A stretch of DNA of 48,822 nucleotides from Gemmatimonadales bacterium (GTDB taxonomy: Bacteria; Gemmatimonadota; Gemmatimonadetes; Gemmatimonadales; GWC2-71-9): the NCBI GenBank assembly GCA_025934955.1, contig JAICWE010000019.1:1-48822 (forward strand). Direction: 5' to 3'. The notes under the pieces were generated by a model. It did no database searches. It worked only from the letters and a program-made list of their open reading frames with translations, and had not been told where the DNA came from. A program made the translations under genes and the position numbers. Shown piece by piece: positions 8,701 through 14,227 of this stretch (positions within the stretch are counted from its first letter, which is position 1; every line of letters starts with the position of its first letter).

Positions 8701-8927
8701 ACGAGTTTACCACGCGGATCGAGCTGTGGATCGACGGCGCGCCGGAGATCGTCGCCACGGCGCGGGCGCACGCGGAATACGTCGGCGCCGAGACGCTGGC
8801 GCGCGCGGTGCACCCCGGCGCGCGCGCAGGGGAGCCGGAGCTGGAGCAGCGGCTCGAGATCGACGGATTGGAAGCGGTAGTTGGCGTCCGGCGTCACGAG
8901 GACGGCCAGACGACGATCGGCTCCTGA
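5748..8927 (+). CDS. ileS: Isoleucyl-tRNA synthetase (IleS2/eukaryotic-like type) with GIHH signature
   Basis: This enzyme charges tRNA-Ile with isoleucine. Its 1059 residues are typical of the long IleS2 (eukaryotic-like) type with a DUF5915-like C-terminal part. Motifs are PPTANGRPGIHHVFARTIKD near the N-terminus, GWDTHGLPVEIEVEKEL, a CPRCG cysteine pair (CP1 region), TTPWTLLSNVAVAVHPDLEY in the editing domain, DTWFDSGSMPY, and KMSKTRGNVVNPWD (K609-T613). The class I signature that normally reads H-x-G-H is G55-I56-H57-H58, with first and third residues exchanged. In some IleS2 enzymes this swap gives extreme resistance to mupirocin while keeping activity. The ATG at 5748 overlaps the previous stop as ATGA. 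The gene is intact. Confidence 0.97.
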   Translation: MTYPVWPDLSADALEQQQLARWKEEHLFQRTLDATRDGPPFVFYEGPPTANGRPGIHHVFARTIKDLICRYQAMQGKQVTRIAGWDTHGLPVEIEVEKELRLTGKKDIERFGVAEFNARARSSVFRYQSEWENLSDRIGYWLDYAHPYVTCSNDYVESVWWLLHRLHGKDLLYRGHRVLPYCPRCGTVLSSHELALGYEEVTTNSVYVTFPLESDPSRQLLIWTTTPWTLLSNVAVAVHPDLEYGEYRVGDRTLILATARAAALSSSAQKGAPTFAELGALRTFPGRELVGLRYQRPLDVVPLPDDRVSRIVVAGDFVTAEDGSGLVHMAPAFGADDYAAGQRHNLALVRPVAADGTFTGTSWPEIEGRLVTAKETNDLILARLKQDGRWQLTQPYSHSYPHCWRCSSPLIYYARDSWFVRTSAVKQRMLELNAGVDWHPPEIGSGRFGEWLANNVDWALSRDRYWGTPLPVWVCDNDPDHVEVIGSYAQLAERWGRALPAEFDPHKPQIDDYSWACSHPGCHGLMRRAPEVIDTWFDSGSMPYAQWHYPFEHQAEFEAHFPADFICEGVDQTRGWFYSLLAIAATAFDSRAYKHVIVNELVLDPDGQKMSKTRGNVVNPWDVISEFGADIVRVYLLASSQVWLPKRFDRRTIPEVAGGFFTTLRNTYLFFQRYAEDTVSPPPRQQRPLADRWILSRLAATVDAVHAAWGGYDVTTGVRAIMDFVVDDLSNWYVRLNRARFWAPDSSADPAAVATLRDALETVARLLAPAAPFASDWLHRALACESVHLARFPEANGAREPALEDAMDAVRRLASLARAAREAGKLRVRQPLARMQIAVPPAVRGAELDALLELLRSEVNVRAVEVVAADTDLVRLRARANFRSLGKRFGKDTPRVAAAVAALDPEVLRRLETGTSATVAVDGRECRIESDDVVVEREVTSDWLVQSDGPFVAALDPHLTDALRSEGLARELVNRVQRARKDAGYEFTTRIELWIDGAPEIVATARAHAEYVGAETLARAVHPGARAGEPELEQRLEIDGLEAVVGVRRHEDGQTTIGS

Positions 8928-8958
8928 CGATCGGACCCCTAACGTTGGACTGCGGAAC

Positions 8959-9342
8959 ATGAAGAAGAAAGACCTCGCCCATTTCGAGAAGCGGCTGCTG
9001 GAAGAGCGCGCGCGCGTCATGAAGGAGCTGGGCTACTACGACGACGCGTTCAACACCTCACTCCAGGGCGCCGACGGCGATCTCTCGTCCTACTCGTTCC
9101 ACATGGCGGACCAGGGCACCGACGCCATGGAGCGCGAGAAGCAGTTCCTCTTCGCGTCCCAGGAAGGGCGCTACCTCTGGCACGTGAACGAGGCGCTCCG
9201 GCGGCTGTACGGCAACCCCGAGAAGTTCGGCCATTGCCATCAGTGCGGCGCCGAGATCAACTTCGAGCGCCTCGACGCGCTGCCGCACGCGCGACTGTGC
9301 ATCTCGTGCAAGGAGAAGGAAGAGGATGCCAAGCGTCGCTGA
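8959..9342 (+). CDS. DksA/TraR-family zinc-finger protein (YlyA/YteA-like)
   Basis: This 127-residue protein has an N-terminal helical coiled coil and a C-terminal DksA/TraR zinc finger: CHQCGAEI, then about 17 residues on, CISCKEKE. The tip region reads GDLSSYSFHMADQGTDAMER. This resembles the SSYDNHPADLGTE-type motif of the Bacillus YteA/YlyA branch more than the DxxDxA tip of E. coli DksA. Family members bind RNA polymerase or rRNA-related targets; the exact role is uncertain. The ATG at 8959 follows a 31-base gap after ileS; upstream in-frame residues belong to the ileS shadow. The position between ileS and lspA matches ylyA of Bacillus subtilis. The 3' end overlaps lspA by 17 bases. Confidence 0.88.
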   Translation: MKKKDLAHFEKRLLEERARVMKELGYYDDAFNTSLQGADGDLSSYSFHMADQGTDAMEREKQFLFASQEGRYLWHVNEALRRLYGNPEKFGHCHQCGAEINFERLDALPHARLCISCKEKEEDAKRR

Positions 9343-9853
9343 GCCCGACTTCGCCGGACCGAACGACCGCCGGGTCTTCTGGACCACGGTCGTCGCCGTC
9401 GTCGTGTTCGATCTGATCACCAAGCTCGTCGCCGAAGCGACGCTGCTGCCGACGCCGGGTGTGCCCGTGATCGGCGAATGGTTCCAGCTCCGGCTGGTGC
9501 ACAACGAGGGCGCCGCGTTCGGGCTGCACGTGGGCCCCTACAGCCGCTGGATCTTTCTCGGCATCGCGCTGCTCGCGGTGCTGGTGCTGGAGCGGATGTC
9601 GCGCGCCGGGCAGGCGGGCGACCGCTTCCGCCAGCTCGCGCTCGGGCTCGTCTGCGGAGGTGCGGCCGGCAATCTCGTGGACCGGATCCGCAGCGCCCGG
9701 GGCGTGGTGGATTTCCTCGACGTCGGGCTGGGGCAGCTCCGGTGGCCGACGTTCAACATCGCCGACATCGCCGTGAGCTGCGGCGCGATCGCGCTCGCGA
9801 TCTCGCTGTGGCGCGAGGACGCCCGGCGCGCCGAGCCCATTTCGGCGCCGTGA
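9326..9853 (+). CDS. lspA: Lipoprotein signal peptidase (signal peptidase II)
   Basis: This inner-membrane aspartyl protease removes signal peptides from diacylglyceryl-modified prolipoproteins. The 175 residues have four hydrophobic segments and the family motifs DLITKLVAE, VHNEGAAFGL, GGAAGNLVDRIRSARGVVDF (catalytic D119) and WPTFNIADIAVSCG (catalytic D147). The ATG at 9326 lies directly after a purine-rich Shine-Dalgarno stretch (AAGGAGAAGGAAGAGG) inside the 3' end of the DksA-like gene. The stop overlaps the rluD start as GTGA. The length is slightly above the usual 150-170 because of a short polar N-terminus. Confidence 0.97.
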   Translation: MPSVAEPDFAGPNDRRVFWTTVVAVVVFDLITKLVAEATLLPTPGVPVIGEWFQLRLVHNEGAAFGLHVGPYSRWIFLGIALLAVLVLERMSRAGQAGDRFRQLALGLVCGGAAGNLVDRIRSARGVVDFLDVGLGQLRWPTFNIADIAVSCGAIALAISLWREDARRAEPISAP

Positions 9854-10860
9854 CCGGCGGCGAGATCCGCTTCAGCGTCGCCGCCGACGCCACTGAGCGG
9901 ATCGATCGCTTCCTCGCCGACCAGCTCGGCTTTTCCCGAACCCAGGCCGCTCGCCTCGTCGCCGCCCGCGCCGTCACCGTCGACGGCGCGGTGGCGCGCG
10001 CGTCGCGGCTGCTCGCCCGCGGCAACGTCGTTGCCGTCACCGTCCCCGGTGACGCGCCGCCTCGGACGCTGGCGCCGGCGGCCATTCCGCTCGCCGTCGT
10101 GTACGAGGACGAGTACCTCGCAGTGATCGAGAAGCCCGCCGGCCTCGTCGTGCATCCCGCGCCGGGCCACTGGGACGACACGCTGGTGAACGCGCTCGTC
10201 GCGCGGGGGACGACGCTCGCCGGCGGCGCCGAGGGGCGGCCCGGCATCGTGCATCGACTCGATCGCGATACGTCGGGACTCATGCTCGTCGCCAAGACCG
10301 ATCAGGCACACCGCCGGCTCGGCGCCGCCATCGCTGCGCGCCGGGTCCAGCGCACCTATGCCGCGCTCGCGTGGGGCCATCTCGACGAGAGCCCGACGGT
10401 GATCGAAGCGCCGCTCGCGCGTCACCCGCGCGACCGGAAGCGGATGGCGGTGCTCGAGGGAGGCCGCGCCGCGCGCACCGACGCCCACGTCGTCGCCCGC
10501 TTCGGCGTCGTCGATCTGCTGCGACTCGAGCTGCACAGCGGACGCACCCACCAGATCCGGGTGCACCTCGAGCACGTGGGTCACCCGGTGGTCGGGGATC
10601 CGGTGTACACCGGCGGCGGCGCCCGCCGCATCTCCGGCGCGGCGCGGGCCGAGGCCGATCGGTTGGAGCGCGCGACGCCGCGGCAGGCGCTGCACGCCGC
10701 GGCACTGGCATTTCGCCACCCGATCACCGGGGTTGCGATGGAGCTCCGCTCCGAGTGGCCCGACGACCTCCGCGCGGCACTCGACGCGGCGGCCGGCGCC
10801 GGCGCCGTTGCTCCCGCCGAACCGCTCCGGTATCTTCGGTTCTTCAAACAAGATGGCTGA
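9850..10860 (+). CDS. rluD: RluA/RluD-family 23S rRNA pseudouridine synthase
   Basis: This 336-residue protein has an N-terminal S4 RNA-binding domain (RIDRFLADQLGFSRTQAARL with VTVDG) followed by the pseudouridine synthase domain. Key motifs are VVYEDEYLAVIEKPAGLVVH, HRLDRDTSGLMLVAKT (catalytic D138), the HSGRTHQIRVHL motif and HPVVGDPVY. It isomerises specific uridines in large-subunit rRNA; whether the sites match those of E. coli RluD cannot be read from sequence. The GTG at 9850 overlaps the lspA stop by four bases, and open frame further upstream is an lspA shadow. The 3' end overlaps the first cheW by eight bases. The lspA-rluD pair is conserved widely (lspA-ylyB in Bacillus). Confidence 0.94.
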   Translation: MTGGEIRFSVAADATERIDRFLADQLGFSRTQAARLVAARAVTVDGAVARASRLLARGNVVAVTVPGDAPPRTLAPAAIPLAVVYEDEYLAVIEKPAGLVVHPAPGHWDDTLVNALVARGTTLAGGAEGRPGIVHRLDRDTSGLMLVAKTDQAHRRLGAAIAARRVQRTYAALAWGHLDESPTVIEAPLARHPRDRKRMAVLEGGRAARTDAHVVARFGVVDLLRLELHSGRTHQIRVHLEHVGHPVVGDPVYTGGGARRISGAARAEADRLERATPRQALHAAALAFRHPITGVAMELRSEWPDDLRAALDAAAGAGAVAPAEPLRYLRFFKQDG

Positions 10861-11308
10861 CTCCCAGACGCTTCGGACCGTACTCTTTCGGGTGGGCGAC
10901 CTCGTGTGCGCCCTCCCGGCAGGGATTGTGCGGGAAGTGCTGCCTCCGCTACCACCTACACGCATTCCCGGCGCGGCCGAGCCGGTCCAGGGCCTGGTGA
11001 ACGTGCGCGGCGCGCTGCTCACCGTGATCGACGCGCATCGCCTGCTGGACCGGCCGGCGGCGCCGGACGACGAAGGCGCCATCATCGTGGTGGAGCACGG
11101 GGCCCGTGGCTGCGGCCTCCTGGTCGGACAAGTGCTCGACTTTCTCCAGGTGCCGGCCGACGCGATCGCCGGCCGCGAACAGCTTCCCGGCGTGGACGCC
11201 CGCATCGCGCGGGCGGTCGGCCGCTGGGGCGGGCACCACTTCGTTCTGCTCGATCTCGACTCGCTGCTCGTCCCGATGCTCGGCCGCGCCGATCCGGGCG
11301 CGGCGTAA
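10853..11308 (+). CDS. cheW: CheW-like coupling protein 1
   Basis: This 151-residue protein consists of one CheW/SH3-like domain. Characteristic parts are VLFRVGDLVCALPAGIVREVL, then PVQGLVNVRGALLTVIDAHRLL (the GLVNVRG...VIDL-type motif) and GLLVGQVLDFLQV. It should link CheA to receptors or scaffold the array. The ATG at 10853 lies inside the last codons of rluD (8-base overlap), so the chemosensory block may be translationally coupled to the lspA-rluD transcript. Upstream in-frame codons are rluD shadow. It is the first of three CheW paralogues in the window. Confidence 0.88.
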   Translation: MADSQTLRTVLFRVGDLVCALPAGIVREVLPPLPPTRIPGAAEPVQGLVNVRGALLTVIDAHRLLDRPAAPDDEGAIIVVEHGARGCGLLVGQVLDFLQVPADAIAGREQLPGVDARIARAVGRWGGHHFVLLDLDSLLVPMLGRADPGAA

Positions 11309-11357
11309 GCCGCCCGGCACACGCAGCCGCGCGTCCGCCGTACATCCGCACTCGCTC

Positions 11358-11362
11358 GGAGG
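11358..11362 (+). promoter_or_regulatory. Shine-Dalgarno GGAGG that fixes the cheY start
   Basis: A perfect GGAGG lies six bases before GTG 11369. A TTG at 11363 in the same frame abuts the GGAGG and cannot be served by it, so the GTG is the likely cheY start. Confidence 0.75.
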
Positions 11363-11368
11363 TTGATC

Positions 11369-11731
11369 GTGGCCCACACCGTACTCGTCTGCGACGACGC
11401 GATCTTCATGCGGACGATGATCGCGGACATCCTCACGCACGCGGGCTTCGAGATCGTCGGCGAGGCGGAGACCGGCCTCCAGGCGGTGGACAAGTACAAG
11501 CAGTTGAAGCCCGACCTCGTCACCATGGACATCGTGATGCCGGACATGGGCGGCATCGAGGCGGTGCGGGAGATCTGCAAGACCGACCCCGACGCCAAGG
11601 TGCTCATGTGCAGCGCGATGGGCCAGCAGGCGCTGGTGGTGGAGGCGATCCAGGCGGGCGCGAAGGATTTCGTCGTCAAGCCGTTTCAGCCCTCGCGCGT
11701 GCTCGAGGCGGTACAGCGGGTCCTGGGCTGA
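11369..11731 (+). CDS. cheY: CheY-like single-domain response regulator
   Basis: This 120-residue stand-alone receiver has the acidic pair in LVCDDAIFMRTMI, the phospho-acceptor D54 in TMDIVMPDMGG, the switch residue region MCSAMGQQ and the conserved lysine K104 in VVKPFQPSRV. There is no output domain, so it should act by protein-protein contact, as CheY does on motors or effectors. The GTG start is set by the GGAGG at 11358-11362. It lies just before cheA and cheC, its likely kinase and phosphatase. The sequence style (TMDIVMPDMGG, AGAKDFVVKPF) resembles CheY of Bacillus, Thermotoga and Archaea systems that use CheC/CheD. Confidence 0.93.
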   Translation: MAHTVLVCDDAIFMRTMIADILTHAGFEIVGEAETGLQAVDKYKQLKPDLVTMDIVMPDMGGIEAVREICKTDPDAKVLMCSAMGQQALVVEAIQAGAKDFVVKPFQPSRVLEAVQRVLG

Positions 11732-11747
11732 CCGGCGGCACGCCCCG

Positions 11748-13595
11748 ATGGACGTCAGCAAGTACGCCGCGCTCTTCCTCGCGGAGAGCCAGGAGCACCT
11801 GAAGAGCTGCAACCGCCTGCTGCTCGAGTGGGAGCGGGCGCCGGCGGCCACTGAGCCGGTGAGCGGACTCTTCCGGGCCATCCACACCATCAAGGGGATG
11901 GCGGCGACGATGGGCTACACCGGCGTCGCCGATCTGGCGCACCGGGCGGAGAACCTGCTCGACGCGCTGCGGAGCGGGCGGGTGCACGTCGCAGCCCCTA
12001 TCTTCGCGACGCTGTTCCGGGCGGTGGATGCCATCGCCGACGGCGTGGACGCGGCGGCGGCGGGGCGGCATCTCACCCCCTCGGCCGCACTGCTCGACGA
12101 GCTGGAGCGCGCCGCGGGCGAGCGGCGCCACGCAACGCCGGAAACCGCGCCCGCGATCGAAGCGGCGGCGGGGCGCACGGTCCGGGTAGCGATCCGGCCC
12201 GAGGCGATGATGCGCGGCGCCCGCGCCGCGTTGATCGTCCGCCGGGCCGAGACGCTGGGGCCGGTGAGTGCACTGCAGCCGGCGGCCGCGCAGCTCGAGC
12301 GCGAGGAGTTCGACGGCCGCTTCAGCTTCCGCCTGGCGAGCGACGCCGATCCGTCGGGCATCGTCGCGCTGCTCTCGGGCGTGGGCGACGTGGCGAGCGT
12401 CACGATCGAGGACGGTGCGGAGGCGGCGAGCGCGGAAGGCACGGGGCCCGCGCGCGTCGCCCGCCAGATCCGGGTGGACCTCAGCCGGCTCGACGCGCTG
12501 ATGAAGCAGGTGGGCGAGCTGGTCGTCGCGCGGAACCGGCTCGCGGCGCTGGTGGGTGCGAGCGACGATCCCGAGCTGGTTGCCGTGAGCGAGCGGATCA
12601 CCCGGCTCGCCTCCGGTCTCCAGGGCGAGGTGCTGCAGGCGCGGATGACGCCGGTGGGCGAGGTGTTCGAGCGCTTCCCCCGGCTGGTGCGCGACCTCGC
12701 GCGGGAGCTGGGCAAGGACGTGCGGCTGGTTACCGAAGGCGAGGAGATCGAGCTCGACCGCTCGGTGCTCGACGAGATCGGCGATCCGCTGGTGCATCTG
12801 CTGCGGAACGCGCTCGACCACGGCATCGAATCGCCCGAGGCGCGCGAGGCGGCCGGGAAGCGACGCGAGGGTCGCATCGTGATCTCAGCGGCCCGCGAGC
12901 GGAACAGCGTCGCGCTCCGCGTGAGTGACGACGGACACGGCATCGATCGCGCAAGGATCCTGGCCAAGGCCAGGCGTGAGGGCGCGGTGGACGCCGGCAT
13001 GGACGCGCTGAGCGACGACCTGCTGATGCGCACGCTGGCGCGGCCGGGGTTCAGCACGGCGGAGCGGGTGAGCGGGGTCTCGGGCCGGGGCGTCGGCGTG
13101 GACGTGGCGCTCACCCGCATCCGGCAGCTCGGCGGCACCCTGGAGCTCGCGAGCGAATCGGGCCGCGGCACCACCTGGACGCTGCGGGTGCCGCTCACGC
13201 TGGCGATCGTACGCGCGCTGCTCACCGGCGTCGGCCGGGAGCGCTACGCGGTGCCGCTCGCCTATGTGGCGGAGACGGTCGAGTTCGCGCCGAAGGCCGT
13301 GACGTCGGTGCGCGACCGCGAGGCGCTGGTGGTGCGTGATCGGGTCGTGCCGACTGTGCACCTGCGCCAACTCTTCGCGGTATCGGGCGAAGCGGCGTCG
13401 CGCGGGCGGCCCGCGGTCATTCTCGAGCTGGGCGAGCGCCGCGCCGCGTTGGTGGTGGACACGCTGCTGGGCCAGCAGGACATCGTCGTGGAGCCGTTCG
13501 ATGCGCCGGCCGGAACGCCGCCGTTCTTCAGTGGCGCGACGGTCCTGGCCGACGGGGCGCCGGCGCTGATTCTCGACGCCGCTGCGCTGATCTAG
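11748..13595 (+). CDS. cheA: Chemotaxis histidine kinase CheA
   Basis: This 615-residue kinase has a complete domain series. The Hpt/P1 domain carries phospho-acceptor H46 (AIHTIKGMAATMGY). A P2-like CheY-binding domain lies at about 145-225 (ARAALIVRRAETLG and the following FDGRFSF). The P3 dimerisation helices lie around 235-300 (DALMKQVGELVVARN). The P4 ATPase has an N box LLRNALDHGIE (N354), a G1 box VSDDGHGID and a G2 box GRGVGVDV. A C-terminal P5/CheW-like domain covers about 480-615. The H-box and P2 resemble the Bacillus/Thermotoga type, in keeping with the neighbouring cheC and cheD. It autophosphorylates and passes phosphate to CheY and CheB. The gene follows cheY by 16 bases and appears intact. 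Confidence 0.97.
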   Translation: MDVSKYAALFLAESQEHLKSCNRLLLEWERAPAATEPVSGLFRAIHTIKGMAATMGYTGVADLAHRAENLLDALRSGRVHVAAPIFATLFRAVDAIADGVDAAAAGRHLTPSAALLDELERAAGERRHATPETAPAIEAAAGRTVRVAIRPEAMMRGARAALIVRRAETLGPVSALQPAAAQLEREEFDGRFSFRLASDADPSGIVALLSGVGDVASVTIEDGAEAASAEGTGPARVARQIRVDLSRLDALMKQVGELVVARNRLAALVGASDDPELVAVSERITRLASGLQGEVLQARMTPVGEVFERFPRLVRDLARELGKDVRLVTEGEEIELDRSVLDEIGDPLVHLLRNALDHGIESPEAREAAGKRREGRIVISAARERNSVALRVSDDGHGIDRARILAKARREGAVDAGMDALSDDLLMRTLARPGFSTAERVSGVSGRGVGVDVALTRIRQLGGTLELASESGRGTTWTLRVPLTLAIVRALLTGVGRERYAVPLAYVAETVEFAPKAVTSVRDREALVVRDRVVPTVHLRQLFAVSGEAASRGRPAVILELGERRAALVVDTLLGQQDIVVEPFDAPAGTPPFFSGATVLADGAPALILDAAALI

Positions 13596-13604
13596 GGGGG
13601 GAGC

Positions 13605-14225
13605 ATGGAGGATGTCCGCGGACTGAAGGCGCTGCAGCTCGACGCACTGCGTGAGGTGGCCAACATCGGCGCCGGCCACGCGGCGACCGCGCTGTCGCAG
13701 ATGACCAACCGCACCATCATGATCCGGGTGCCCGAGGTCAACGTGCGCGCGCTCGAGGAGGTGCCCGAACTGCTCGGCAGCGCCGACGACGTGATCGCCG
13801 CGGTGCTCATGCACATGATGGGCGACCTGACCGGCCGCACCATGATCCTCTTTCCGGAGCCCTCGGCGAAGTATCTCTGCGACGTGCTGTTCCGCCGGCC
13901 GGTCGGCACGACGACCGGCTTCGGCGGCATGGAGCAGTCGGGCCTGAAGGAAGTCGGCAACATCCTCGTCAGCGCGTATCTCACCGCGCTGAGCGATTTC
14001 ATGGGGATGATGCTGGTGCCGTCGGTGCCGAGTCTGGTCGTGGATCAGAGCGGCGCCATCCTCACCACGACGTACCTCAACTTCGGCCACGATCGCGATT
14101 TCGTCTTCTGCGTGGAGACTGCCTTCCAGGTGGCCGGCGCCGACGGCGATCTGCAGGGCCACTTCCTGCTTCTGCCCGACATGCCGTCGCTGCGCGCCAT
14201 CTTCGACGCCATCCGCCTGCCCTGA
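13605..14225 (+). CDS. cheC: CheC-family CheY-P phosphatase
   Basis: This 206-residue protein has two copies of the CheC/CheX/FliY phosphatase signature D/S-x3-E-x2-N-x22-P. The first is D13-E17-N20-P43 (LDALREVANIGAG) and the second is S112-E116-N119-P142 (SGLKEVGNILVSAY). Both sites look intact, so it should remove phosphate from CheY-P. In CheC/CheD systems CheC also binds CheD and tunes receptor deamidation, and cheD is present at 24885. A G-rich Shine-Dalgarno run (GGGGGGGAG) precedes the ATG. It follows cheA by nine bases. Confidence 0.94.
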   Translation: MEDVRGLKALQLDALREVANIGAGHAATALSQMTNRTIMIRVPEVNVRALEEVPELLGSADDVIAAVLMHMMGDLTGRTMILFPEPSAKYLCDVLFRRPVGTTTGFGGMEQSGLKEVGNILVSAYLTALSDFMGMMLVPSVPSLVVDQSGAILTTTYLNFGHDRDFVFCVETAFQVAGADGDLQGHFLLLPDMPSLRAIFDAIRLP

Positions 14226-14227
14226 CG

